Shown piece after piece: positions 9,030 through 17,474 of a stretch of 64,000 nucleotides of DNA; position 1 is the stretch's first letter, and each line of letters begins with the position of its first letter. The stretch is from NCBI GenBank assembly GCA_018195615.1, contig JAGTPG010000002.1, forward strand, positions 2,046,001 to 2,110,000. The letters are read 5' to 3'. The position numbers and the translations under genes are program-made. A model generated the notes under the pieces. The model searched no databases and was not told the DNA's origin. It saw nothing but the letters and a program-made list of their open reading frames with translations. The DNA comes from Streptomyces tuirus. Lineage in GTDB: Bacteria; Actinomycetota; Actinomycetes; Streptomycetales; Streptomycetaceae.

Positions 9030-10199
9030 GTGACTGTTCTTGAGACGCGCGCGGCCCCGGCCCGCGCCGGGGCGCTGCGCCGGGCCGCCCCGGCGCTCCT
9101 CGGCTACGCGGCCGTCCGTGCCCTGGGCCTGATCGCACTGGCCCTGTGGAGCGCGGCGCGCGACAAGAGCGCGTACACGTTGCTGACCGCTCGCTGGGAC
9201 GCACTCTGGTACACCAGGGTCGCCGAACTCGGCTACGGCTACGAGGTACGTCTGGCGAACGGGGACGTGCACTCGAACCTCGCGTTCTTCCCGCTGCTGC
9301 CGTGGCTGGAGCGGCTGGTGGCGGCGGTGTCCCCGCTGTCGTACGCGGACGGCGGATTCCTCGTCAGCCTGATCGCCTCGATCGCCGCGGCATGGGGGAT
9401 CTTCGCGGTCGCGGACCATGTGTACGGCCGCCGGGCCGGGGTGTGCGCGGTGCTGCTGTGGGCCGTGCTCCCGGTCGGGATCGTGCAGTCGATGGCGTAC
9501 AGCGAGTCCCTGTTCACCGCGCTCGCCGCGTGGTCGCTCTACGCGGTGCTGACCGGCCGCTGGGTGACGGCGGGCACCCTGGCCCTGCTGGCGGGGCTGA
9601 CCCGCCCGGTGGGGACGGCGGTGGTGGCCGCGGTGTGGGCGGCGGGTATCGCCTCCTTCGTACGGGACCGGCGCGCGGGCGCCGCGGACAGCCCCGGCCC
9701 TGGTGCCCACCGCGTCCTCGGCATGCTGCTCGCCCCCCTCGGCACCGCCGGATACGTGCTGTGGGTCGGTCACCGCACGGGCAAGGGCCCGCTCGGCTAT
9801 CTCGACGTACAGGCCGGCTGGCGCAACGGATTCGACGGGGGCTGTGCCTTCGCCCGGTTCATCGGCGAAAAGTTCGCGTCGTTCCCCTCGGCCCTGGCCG
9901 GCGTCGGGCTGATCGCCGGGGTCGCGTCAGTCATCTGGCTGTATGTGGTCGGAGTACGTCAGCGCCAGCCGCTCCCGCTGCTGGTCTACACCGGCGTCGT
10001 GACCGCGCTCGCGCTGTGCGCGTCGAGCTACTTCGGCTCGAAACCGCGCCTGCTGCTGCCCGCCTTCCCGCTGCTGCTGCCCCTCGCCCTGGCGCTGGCC
10101 CGGCTGCGTCCGCGCAGGTCAGCGGCGGTGCTCGGGTCCGTGGCCGTCGCCTCGGCGGTGTACGGGGCGTTCTGGCTGAACGGCTCGGGTCCGCCCTGA
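9030..10199 (+). CDS. GT-C membrane glycosyltransferase, PIG-V/mannosyltransferase-like
   Basis: A 389-residue polytopic membrane protein with about nine or ten hydrophobic segments. The first loop carries RWDALWYTRVAELGYGYE and then LAFFPLLPWLERL. This WD...W/F...GY arrangement is what PIG-V-type GT-C mannosyltransferases show in their large first luminal loop. GT-C enzymes use polyprenyl-phosphate sugars and act on the outer face of the membrane; the acceptor here is unknown. GTG at 9030 is chosen because the conserved part begins soon after; the longer reading from 8949 runs through unconserved Pro/Thr sequence. No strong ribosome site is seen, so the message may be leaderless. It is followed 227 bases later by a PAP2 phosphatase gene in the same direction. 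Confidence 0.7.
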   Translation: MTVLETRAAPARAGALRRAAPALLGYAAVRALGLIALALWSAARDKSAYTLLTARWDALWYTRVAELGYGYEVRLANGDVHSNLAFFPLLPWLERLVAAVSPLSYADGGFLVSLIASIAAAWGIFAVADHVYGRRAGVCAVLLWAVLPVGIVQSMAYSESLFTALAAWSLYAVLTGRWVTAGTLALLAGLTRPVGTAVVAAVWAAGIASFVRDRRAGAADSPGPGAHRVLGMLLAPLGTAGYVLWVGHRTGKGPLGYLDVQAGWRNGFDGGCAFARFIGEKFASFPSALAGVGLIAGVASVIWLYVVGVRQRQPLPLLVYTGVVTALALCASSYFGSKPRLLLPAFPLLLPLALALARLRPRRSAAVLGSVAVASAVYGAFWLNGSGPP

Positions 10200-10426
10200 C
10201 CCGCTGTGAGCGCCGGGGGAATTCCGCGCCATGCCCCGGTGAACGAATTCAAAAGCGCGCTAAAACCCGCCGCCGGAATGATCAAAGGAATTGAAGGCCG
10301 CAGCGCCCGACGATTACAGATTCGCTGGAAATAAACCTCCTGCTGAGAGGAATCCCACATCACATCGTCATCACAAAGCCGTTGATTCGACGGGGTTCAG
10401 AGCTCACTCGCTGTAACGTCGATTGG

Positions 10427-11428
10427 GTGCGTACCGAACCGAAGCTCACCTATCTGGACCGGGTGTTCGCCCGGCTGGATCGTGAGCCGGAACGACCGGC
10501 CCACATCGATGTGCCGAAGATGAGCAGGCACCGCATCGTGCTCTTCGCGGGAACCCTGGCCTTCTACGGCGCGATCGTGTGGGCCGTGGTGATCACGTCC
10601 TGGCTGGTCCGGCTCGACTGGCAGGTCATGTTCTTCCGGCCGTACCAGCAGTGGTCGGGGATCCACTGGTTCGTCGACTACTACGTGGTCCTCGGCCAGC
10701 GCGGACCGACCGCCGTGATGGTCGCGGCCTGGCTGGGCTGGCGTTCCTGGCGGCAGCACACCCTGCGTCCGCTGCTCGCCCTCGGCGTCTCGCTGCTGCT
10801 GCTGAACGTCACGGTCGGCGCCGCCAAGTACGGCATGGGCCGTCTGGGCCCGCACTACGCGACCGTGATCGGCTCGAACGAGATGTGGCGCGGCGGCGAT
10901 ATATTTCCGAGCGGTCACACCGCCAACGCCGTGGTGACCTGGGGAATCCTGGCCTACATGGCCTCCACCCCGAGAGCGCGCCGCTGGCTGTCCGCCGTCT
11001 CCGCCGTGACCTCGCTCGGTGTCGGGATGGCCACCGTCTACCTCGGTACACACTGGCTGAGCGATGTCCTGCTGGGCTGGGCCGCGGGACTGCTCATCCT
11101 GCTCGCCCTGCCGTGGTTCGAGCCGTTGATCGCCCGTTCCGAGGCCGTGATCTTCGACCTGCGCGAGCGCTGGCGGGCCCGTCGGGACCGTACGGCGCCG
11201 GCCGCCGCCCCGGTCGGCGCGCCGCCCGTGGTGGTCACGCCACTGTCCACCGACCGGGACGACGTCGCGGCCCGCTCGCCCCGGGCCCCGGCCTACCTGG
11301 CCCCGGGCCCGCACACGACCCGTTCGGAGCGCACACCGATCACCCCGGCCGGCAGCCGCCGCCCGCCCCAGCCGGAGCGGCATCCGCGCGGCCCGGCCTC
11401 CTCGACCCGGCCCCTGACGGGCGGCTGA
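10427..11428 (+). CDS. PAP2-family membrane phosphatase
   Basis: A 333-residue membrane phosphatase of the PAP2 (lipid phosphate phosphatase) superfamily. After five or so hydrophobic segments, the three phosphatase motifs appear in order: KYGMGRLGP (about 143), PSGHTANAV (about 170) and VYLGTHWLSDVLLGW (about 213). The conserved Lys/Arg, His and His-x3-Asp residues are all present. Substrates in the family include undecaprenyl pyrophosphate and phosphatidate. The last 85 residues are a Pro/Arg-rich cytoplasmic tail. GTG at 10427 is the most likely start; an upstream TTG at 10382 is in frame but unsupported. Its terminator has been split by the IS30 element that follows. Confidence 0.8.
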   Translation: MRTEPKLTYLDRVFARLDREPERPAHIDVPKMSRHRIVLFAGTLAFYGAIVWAVVITSWLVRLDWQVMFFRPYQQWSGIHWFVDYYVVLGQRGPTAVMVAAWLGWRSWRQHTLRPLLALGVSLLLLNVTVGAAKYGMGRLGPHYATVIGSNEMWRGGDIFPSGHTANAVVTWGILAYMASTPRARRWLSAVSAVTSLGVGMATVYLGTHWLSDVLLGWAAGLLILLALPWFEPLIARSEAVIFDLRERWRARRDRTAPAAAPVGAPPVVVTPLSTDRDDVAARSPRAPAYLAPGPHTTRSERTPITPAGSRRPPQPERHPRGPASSTRPLTGG

Positions 11429-11458
11429 CCACGGCCCGGTGCGCATCTCGTCCGGCAT

Positions 11459-11476
11459 CACGAAGGCCCCGGTTCC
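11459..11476. terminator. Left arm of a terminator hairpin split by the IS30 element
   Basis: These 18 bases are the exact reverse complement of 12801-12818 on the other side of the insertion element. Joined, they form an 18-base-pair hairpin between the convergent PAP2 and I78 genes, which is where a bidirectional terminator would be expected. Confidence 0.8.
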
Positions 11477-11481
11477 GGGGC

Positions 11482-12792
11482 GGATTCCAGGGGTCGTTGC
11501 AACACAAGTGATCAACTGGCTGTGGCCAGGAGCTTAGCGAGGCGCTCGGCTGGGGTTTCCCAGCCGAGCGTTTTGCGTGGGCGGCCGTTGAGTTCGGCGG
11601 CGACGGCTGCCAGGTGATCGCGGGTGTGGACTGACAGGTCGGTGGCCTTGGGGAAGTACTGCCGCAGCAGGCCGTTGGTGTTCTCGTTCGATCCGCGCTG
11701 CCAGGGGCTGGCCGGGTCGCAGAAGTGGACCGGGATGCTGGTGGCGAGGGTGAAGGAGCCGTGGGCGGCCATCTCGGAGCCTTGGTCCCAGGTCAGCGAG
11801 CGCGCCAGGTGGGAGGGCAACGTCTGGACGGTGGCGACCAGGGCGTCGCGGACGTGTTCGGCGGTGCGGCCGTCGGGCAGGTGCAGCAGCATCACGTAGC
11901 GGGTGGCGCGTTCGACGAGGGTTCCGATCGCGGAGCTGCCGTCCTTGCCGATGATCAGGTCGCCCTCCCAGTGGCCGGGCACGGCCCGGTCTTCGGCCTC
12001 GGCGGGGCGTTCGCTGATCATCACCATGGGGGTGGCGAAGCGCGGGGTGCGCTGCTGGGCCTGTCGGCGGGGCTTGCGGCGGACGCGGCCGGTGCGCAGG
12101 GCGCGGGCGAGTTCACGGCGCAGTTCGCCCCGGCCCTGGACGTAGAGGGCCTGGTAGACGGTCTCGTGGGCCACGTGCATCTCCGGCCGGTCGGGGAACT
12201 GGGTCCGCAGAGCCTGGCAGATCTGCTCGGGACTCCACCGTAGGTCGAGGTGGCGCTGGATGAAGTCCCGGAGCTGCGGGTTCTGGCCGATCTTCCCGGG
12301 CTTGGGGCGGGGCCGGCGCGCTTCGGCGCGGGCGTGGGCCGCGTAGGGCCGGTAGGCCCAGCGGGAGGCGTCCCCGCGCAAAGCCATGCCATTGCGGCGT
12401 ATCTCCCGGCTGATCGTGGAGGGGCTGCGGCCCAGCTCGGCCGCTATCTGCCGGACGGAGGCCTTCTCCCGCAGCCGGTCTGCGATGTGGATGCGGTCAG
12501 CTTCCCGCAGATACCTCGACGGGCCCTCAGGCGCCCTCACGACACGGACCGGCGGTGCCGCCTTGTCCTTGCCCGAGGCGGCCCGGCCGTTGCGCCACCG
12601 CTTGCCCGTCCGGTAATTGATCCCGACACGTTTGCAGGCTTCGGCACTGCTCAGGCCCTGATCCATGAGCCGGAAGTATTCCTCCCGCTCACGGACCAGG
12701 GTCCTGCGGCCCTGAGCCTGGCCCCGGTTCTCCCGGATATTGAAGTCCATCGCACCCCTTGAACTGGGGTGTTGCTACGACTCCTAGAACCC
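11482..12792 (-). mobile_element. IS30-family insertion sequence, complete
   Basis: A 1311-bp element bounded by imperfect 24-base terminal inverted repeats (11482-11505 and 12769-12792, 20 of 24 matching), with a single full-length transposase gene inside. It sits within the loop of a former terminator. IS30 elements are known to choose palindromic targets, which fits. I could not identify a clean target duplication in the flanking bases. Confidence 0.85.
11512..12750 (-). CDS. IS30-family transposase
   Basis: A 412-residue DDE transposase, apparently intact. The N-terminal helix-turn-helix region includes SSAEACKRVGINYRTGKRW and the IS30 HTH VRQIAAELGRSPSTISREIRRN. The catalytic core shows HWEGDLIIGKDGSSAIGTLVE (first Asp), LTWDQGSEMAAH (second Asp) and the IS30 signature around SPWQRGSNENTNGLLRQYFPK (Glu). 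The frame is unbroken and all three acidic residues are present, so it could be active. It fills nearly the whole element and reads toward the PAP2 gene. Confidence 0.95.
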   Translation of the reverse strand: MDFNIRENRGQAQGRRTLVREREEYFRLMDQGLSSAEACKRVGINYRTGKRWRNGRAASGKDKAAPPVRVVRAPEGPSRYLREADRIHIADRLREKASVRQIAAELGRSPSTISREIRRNGMALRGDASRWAYRPYAAHARAEARRPRPKPGKIGQNPQLRDFIQRHLDLRWSPEQICQALRTQFPDRPEMHVAHETVYQALYVQGRGELRRELARALRTGRVRRKPRRQAQQRTPRFATPMVMISERPAEAEDRAVPGHWEGDLIIGKDGSSAIGTLVERATRYVMLLHLPDGRTAEHVRDALVATVQTLPSHLARSLTWDQGSEMAAHGSFTLATSIPVHFCDPASPWQRGSNENTNGLLRQYFPKATDLSVHTRDHLAAVAAELNGRPRKTLGWETPAERLAKLLATAS

Positions 12793-12800
12793 AAGCGGTC

Positions 12801-12818
12801 GGAACCGGGGCCTTCGTG
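12801..12818. terminator. Right arm of the terminator hairpin split by IS30
   Basis: This is the perfect partner of 11459-11476. It lies 7 bases past the end of the small I78 gene, so that gene has lost its original terminator. Confidence 0.8.
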
Positions 12819-12824
12819 CGGGTT

Positions 12825-13034
12825 TCAGCCCTTCCAGGCCCGGGCCACGAGGCCGCCCTTGACCTCGAAGTTCAGCCGTCCGACCCGGTACTCCATCGTG
12901 ATGATCGCCCCCGGCGGCAGGGCACGCACCGTGGGCCAGCCGCGCTCGCGCGCGAGGCGCTCGGCCCGGCCGGCCTCCAGGCCGACATAGGCGTCCGGGC
13001 TGTCGTCGGGTTCCGCGGGAGGTGTCGGTGCCAT
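12825..13034 (-). CDS. I78-family small peptidase inhibitor-like protein
   Basis: A 69-residue protein. After about 18 acidic and Pro-rich residues it shows YVGLEAGRAERLARERGW, then VRALPPGAIITMEYRVGRLNFEV. The pattern of VR-x-LPPG followed by T-M-x-Y-R-x-x-R-L-N-x-E-V is the hallmark of family I78 inhibitors, which block serine proteases such as vimelysin and subtilisin. No signal peptide is present, so it is probably cytoplasmic and its target is unknown. The ATG at 13034 lacks a clear ribosome site. Confidence 0.7.
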   Translation of the reverse strand: MAPTPPAEPDDSPDAYVGLEAGRAERLARERGWPTVRALPPGAIITMEYRVGRLNFEVKGGLVARAWKG

Positions 13035-13464
13035 GCCGCCACGCTATGTCCTGCCCGGCGCGCGCGGAAGTCCGGGCCCGTCCCCGTGGTCACTGTCCGC
13101 GCCCGGTCACGCTTCTGTCACAAGATCACGACAGGTGTTTCGGACGATGCCGGTCACCCGGACGAGCGGTTCCGTAGGCCTTCCGCAGGCATTCGATCGC
13201 AATTCCCGCGTGTTCCGTGAGCTCATGGAAAAGCCCGGCGGAAAGTGCCGGGAGAAGTGCCCCCGGAGCCCCGTTCCATTCCTGTCCGCCGCCGGCCCGA
13301 CGGAGCCGGCGCCGCACAGGAAATGCATGGCTCGGGCACAGCGAGGCCGGTACGCCCCCTGTCCGGGCGCGCGGTGACGCGAGCATCATGGCGTGAGCTC
13401 GCGGGTACATGTGGCGCGGGCTTCGGCGGGCCCGGTACGCGATGAGCGAAGGGGCGAGCGAGCG
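13035..13464. other. 430-bp intergenic region with a hairpin before ctaD
   Basis: I see no convincing gene here. A 16-base inverted repeat with two mismatches (13281-13296 and 13305-13320, 8-base loop) lies 145 bases before the ctaD start. It could be a terminator or leader structure. The region should also carry promoters for ctaD and the I78 gene. Confidence 0.45.
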
Positions 13465-15155
13465 ATGGGGACGCAGACCGTAGAGGCGACGGCGCGGCCC
13501 GTGCCGCGGAAGAAGCACGGGCGGGTGGTGGTCGACTGGCTGACGACGACGGACCACAAGAAGATCGGCCACCTCTACCTGATCACGTCCTTCGTGTTCT
13601 TCCTGATCGCCGGCGTGATGGCGCTTGTGATGCGCGCCGAGCTGGCCCGCCCCGGACTGCAGATCATCACCAACGAGCAGTTCAACCAGGCCTTCACACT
13701 GCACGGCACGATCATGCTGCTGCTGTTCGCGACGCCGACCTTCGCGGGCTTCGCCAACGAGCTGATGCCGTTGCAGATCGGCGCGCCCGACGTCGCCTTC
13801 CCGCGGCTGAACATGCTCTCGTACTGGCTGTTCCTGTTCGGCGGGCTGATCGTGCTCGGCTCGCTGCTGGTGCCCTCGGGCCCGGCGGACTTCGGCTGGT
13901 TCGCCTACGCCCCGCTCAACAGCGCGGAGCGCACGCCGGGGATCGGGGCCGACCTGTGGATCATGGGTCTCGCGCTGTCCGGCTTCGGCACGATCCTCGG
14001 CGCGGTCAACTTCATCACCACCATCATCGGGATGCGCGCCCCGGCATGACGATGTTCCGGATGCCGATCTTCGTCTGGAACACGCTGTTCACGTCGATCC
14101 TGATCCTGATGGCGTTCCCGGTGCTCGCGGCGGCGCTGCTGGTGCTGGAGGCGGACCGGCGGTTCGGGTCGCAGGTCTTCGACGCGACCAACGGCGGGGC
14201 GATCCTGTGGCAGCACCTGTTCTGGTTCTTCGGCCATCCCGAGGTGTACATCATCGCGCTGCCGTTCTTCGGCATCATCACGGAGATCATCCCGGTCTTC
14301 AGCCGCAAGCCGATGTTCGGCTACCTCACGCTGGTCGGCGCGACGATGGCGATCACCGGCCTGTCGGTGGTGGTGTGGGCGCACCACATGTTCGCCACGG
14401 GCGCGGTCCTGCTGCCGTTCTTCTCCTTCATGAGCTTCCTGATCGCGGTGCCGACGGGCGTGAAGTTCTTCAACTGGACCGGCACCATGCTCAAGGGCTC
14501 GCTGTCCTTCGAGACGCCCATGCTGTGGGCGACGGGCTTCCTGGTGACGTTCCTCTTCGGCGGGCTGACCGGGGTGATCCTGGCGTCGCCGCCGCTGGAC
14601 TTCCATGTGACGGACACGTACTTCGTGGTCGCGCACTTCCATTACGTCGTCTTCGGCACCGTCGTCTTCGCGATCTTCGCGGGCTTCTACTTCTGGTGGC
14701 CGAAGTTCACCGGGAAGATGCTCGACGAACGGCTCGGCAAGATCCAGTTCTGGGCGCTGTTCGTCGGCTTCCACACCACGTTCCTGGTGCAGCACTGGCT
14801 GGGGGCCGAGGGCATGCCCCGCCGGTACGCGGACTACCTCGCCGCGGACGGGTTCACCGCGCTCAACACCGTCTCGACGATCGGGGCGTTCCTGCTCGGC
14901 ATGTCGACGCTGCCGTTCCTCTACAACGTGTGGAAGACGGCGAAGTACGGCGAGAAGGTCGAGGTCGACGACCCCTGGGGCTACGGCCGTTCCCTGGAGT
15001 GGGCCACCTCGTGTCCGCCGCCCCGGCACAACTTCACGGTGTTGCCGCGGATCCGGTCGGAGTCGCCGGCGTTCGATCTGCACCATCCGCAGTACGCGGC
15101 CGCGACCGCCCAGCCCGAGCCAAGGCCCCATCAAGCCGGTCGCGAGTCCTCCTGA
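13465..15155 (+). CDS. ctaD: Cytochrome c oxidase subunit I (aa3 type), stand-alone copy, frame broken
   Basis: Catalytic subunit of the membrane aa3 oxidase, about 563 residues when repaired. Heme and copper ligands are present: His in FTLHGTIMLLLF (heme a), FGHPEVYIIALP (CuB His, Tyr and the D-channel Glu), WAHHMF (two CuB His) and DTYFVVAHFHYVVFG (heme a3 and heme a His). The N-terminal VVDWLTTTDHKKIGHLYL is typical of actinobacteria. One base is missing in the C-run 14039-14042, between IIGMRAP and GMTMFRMP. No ctaC, ctaE or ctaF gene is near, so this is an extra copy outside the main oxidase cluster. The C-terminus overlaps the convergent regulator gene by 122 bases. Confidence 0.9.
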
Positions 15156-16074
15156 TCGCGTCGATCAGCTCCACCGGCTCCAGTACCTCGAACTCGAAGC
15201 CCAGCATCACCACGTGGATCACCATCACGTCGAGGTTTCCGGCGCCGCAGCGCAGCAGACAGCTGTCGGGTCCCTCGGCCTCCAGCACTCCGGCGGAGGG
15301 TGAGATGTGTGCGGCGGCCTCCTCCAGTGGCGCCAGGAGCCGTACCACTGCGTGGGCGGCGTACACGCGCGTGGAGACGCCCTGGGAGACGTAGGCGGCC
15401 AGGTCCTCGGCGGGCGGCTCGCGCGGTACGAAGCGCGGGCCGTGCGGCGGCTTGGGCGTGATCCGGTCGGCGCGGAAGGTGCGCCAGCCCTCCCGGTCGA
15501 GGTCCCAGGCGACCAGGTACCAGCGGCGTTCGGTGCACACCAGGCGGTGTGGTTCGACGCTGCGGCGGCTGAGGGCGCCGTCGTGTCCGCGATACTCGAA
15601 GCGCAGCCGCTCCGCGTCCCGGCAGAGGTGGGCGAGTTCGGTCAGCACGGCCGGGTCGACGGCGTCGGGCACGGGGCCGCGCAGCATCGGCACGGTGAAG
15701 GCGTTGAGGGCGCCCACGCGGCGGCGCAGCCGGTTCGGCAGCACCTGCTCCAGTTTGGCGAGGGCCCGTACCGACGTCTCGCCGATGCCCTCGATGCCCT
15801 GCCCGGCGGCCGTGCGCAGTCCGATCGCCACGGCCACGGCCTCGTCGTCGTCCAGCAGCAGCGGCGGCAGCTCGGCGCCCGCGCCCAGCTGGTAGCCGCC
15901 GCCGGTGCCCGGGCTGGCGTTCACCGGGTAGCCGAGTTCGCGCAGCCGGTCCACGTCCCGGCGCAGGGTCCGGGCGCTGACGCCGAGCCGCTCGGCCAGG
16001 TCGGGGCCGGACCACTCGCGGTGGGCCTGGAGCAGGGACAGCAGACGCAGCAGGCGTGCCGAGGTCTCCAACAT
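15034..16074 (-). CDS. HTH/WYL-domain transcriptional regulator (YafY type)
   Basis: A 346-residue regulator. An N-terminal winged helix (LLRLLSLLQAHREWSGPDLAERLGVSARTLRRDVDRLRELGYPVNAS) is followed by a WYL ligand-sensing domain with LVCTERRWYLVAWDLDREGWRTFRADRI and a C-terminal WCX extension (VMLGFEFEVLEPVELIDAIRR). The last 28 residues are unconserved and overlap ctaD on the other strand. ATG at 16074 follows a perfect 12-base palindrome at 16092-16118, which is a natural site for autoregulation. The target genes and ligand are unknown; ctaD or the ABC transporter genes are the nearest candidates. Confidence 0.8.
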   Translation of the reverse strand: MLETSARLLRLLSLLQAHREWSGPDLAERLGVSARTLRRDVDRLRELGYPVNASPGTGGGYQLGAGAELPPLLLDDDEAVAVAIGLRTAAGQGIEGIGETSVRALAKLEQVLPNRLRRRVGALNAFTVPMLRGPVPDAVDPAVLTELAHLCRDAERLRFEYRGHDGALSRRSVEPHRLVCTERRWYLVAWDLDREGWRTFRADRITPKPPHGPRFVPREPPAEDLAAYVSQGVSTRVYAAHAVVRLLAPLEEAAAHISPSAGVLEAEGPDSCLLRCGAGNLDVMVIHVVMLGFEFEVLEPVELIDAIRRTRDRLDGALARAGRSRPRTADGADRTPATPTGSAATP

Positions 16075-16091
16075 GAGGCGAGTCTGCCAGC

Positions 16092-16118
16092 CCTTGCGGA
16101 CAGCCACTGTCCGCAAGG
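16092..16118. promoter_or_regulatory. 12-bp perfect inverted repeat between binding-protein gene and WYL regulator
   Basis: Arms CCTTGCGGACAG (16092-16103) and its complement (16107-16118) flank a 3-base loop. It lies 18-44 bases before the regulator start and 7 bases after the stop of the upstream gene, so it could be an operator, a terminator, or both. Confidence 0.5.
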
Positions 16119-16124
16119 AGGAAA

Positions 16125-17474
16125 CTAGGGCTCGTAGGCCAGCTGGGGCACGTCGAAGCAGGTGCGGTTCATGTCCCCCTGGCCGACCCAGCCCTTGCCG
16201 TCCTGCCAGCGGGCCACCGACAGGCAGGTCCGGGTGGTCTTCGGCGGCTCGGCGAGGCGCTTGAACTCGACGGGCAGGAGCAGGCCTCCGGCGGTGTACC
16301 CCTCGCTGCGGTTCATGTAGGCGTCGACGCACGCGCGCGTGATGCCCGTCCTCGCGCAGGACTTCGCGGCGTCCGTGAACCACCGGGCGGCGGCCCATCC
16401 CTCCAGCTGCCACTGGGAGTGCGTCTTCAGGCCCTTGGTCGCGTCGCGGAACTCCCGTACGGCCGGATGGCCCGTGTCCTGGTGGTTGCGGCTGGAACCG
16501 GTCGCCCAGAGGGCGTTGCGGCAGCGCGGGGAGTCCCGGTAGGCCTCGGGGACGGTGGACGTCCAGTTCTGCACGTTGGTCACCTTGGCGGTGACGTCGG
16601 CGCCGACCTCGTCCATGGCCTGGCACAGCCTGGCGTTGCCGTGGCCGTCGATGGCGTCGAACACGAGGTCGGCGCCCTGTTCCTTCAGATCGGCCGCGAC
16701 GGCGCGGAAGTTGGGCAGGGCGAAGTCGACCTGCTCGGTGACGACCCGGTAGCCCTCGGCGCGCAGGCCCCGCTCGACGAGCCGGGCGTAGGCGGCCGAG
16801 GCGGACTGGTTGTAGGAGACGACGGCGGCGGTGCGGGCGCCGTGCTCGCGTTTGAAGTAGCGGTAGACCTCCGTGCTGCCGTACTGCTTGCCGTCCCAGC
16901 CGGTGGTGCCGTCGCGGGGCGCGAGGCTGCCGTAGATGCCGTAGAGGTGCGGGTAGGTGTCGTAGGCGCTGCCGATGGGCTGGCCGCCGATGTCGGGCAC
17001 GCGCGCGCCGGAGACGCGGGAGGCGCCCGCGTAGTCCAGGACGGTGGTGGCGACCAGGGCGACGACCTCGTCCTCCTCGACGAGCTGGTGCACGCACTCG
17101 TTGTTGCCGACGCCGCTGCCGCCGTCGTCGCACAGGCGTACCTCCACGCGGCGGCCGTCGATGCCGCCGCGCGCGTTGAGCCGGTCGAACCAGGCCTTGG
17201 CGCCGTCGCGCGGGCCGGTGAACGCGCTGCCGCCGACCGGGCTGGTGGCACTGGCGATGATGCCGACCCGCAGGGGCGCCGAGTCGCGCGGCGGCGGGGT
17301 GCGGTCGTCGTGCTCGAAGTCGCTCTCCGGGAGCCGGCTGCCGCAGGCCGCGCTCAGGGCGAGCAGCAGCACCGCGGCCAGTGCCCTGGCGGGCAACGTT
17401 CGTCCGGCAAGGAGCGGCGCGAACGTTGCCTGCCAGGGCACCTGGATCTCAGCAGCCCGGGACCGGCGACCCAT
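16125..17474 (-). CDS. ABC transporter substrate-binding lipoprotein, branched-chain amino-acid (LivJ) type
   Basis: A 449-residue extracytoplasmic solute-binding lipoprotein. The signal peptide ends in the lipobox LSAAC, about residue 43. The mature part has LRVGIIASATSPVGGSAFTGPRDGAKAWFDRLNARGGIDGRRVEV, the typical opening of the Leu/Ile/Val-binding (periplasmic binding type I) fold. Further motifs are ALVATTVLDYAGA and TGHPAVREFRDATKG. It should feed the permease and ATPase genes at 18642-22145 on the other strand. The reading from ATG at 17474 overlaps the end of the upstream lipoprotein gene by 26 bases. A large inverted repeat (17381-17441) lies inside its 5' coding part, so a GTG within that hairpin is an alternative start. 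Confidence 0.82.
   Translation of the reverse strand: MGRRSRAAEIQVPWQATFAPLLAGRTLPARALAAVLLLALSAACGSRLPESDFEHDDRTPPPRDSAPLRVGIIASATSPVGGSAFTGPRDGAKAWFDRLNARGGIDGRRVEVRLCDDGGSGVGNNECVHQLVEEDEVVALVATTVLDYAGASRVSGARVPDIGGQPIGSAYDTYPHLYGIYGSLAPRDGTTGWDGKQYGSTEVYRYFKREHGARTAAVVSYNQSASAAYARLVERGLRAEGYRVVTEQVDFALPNFRAVAADLKEQGADLVFDAIDGHGNARLCQAMDEVGADVTAKVTNVQNWTSTVPEAYRDSPRCRNALWATGSSRNHQDTGHPAVREFRDATKGLKTHSQWQLEGWAAARWFTDAAKSCARTGITRACVDAYMNRSEGYTAGGLLLPVEFKRLAEPPKTTRTCLSVARWQDGKGWVGQGDMNRTCFDVPQLAYEP
17381..17441. repeat. 22-bp near-perfect inverted repeat in the 5' end of the binding-protein gene
   Basis: Arms 17381-17402 and 17420-17441 match at 21 of 22 bases around a 17-base loop. The hairpin starts 8 bases after the stop of the upstream lipoprotein gene and falls within the signal-peptide codons of the next gene. 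This is the position of an attenuator or a translation-control stem. Confidence 0.75.
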
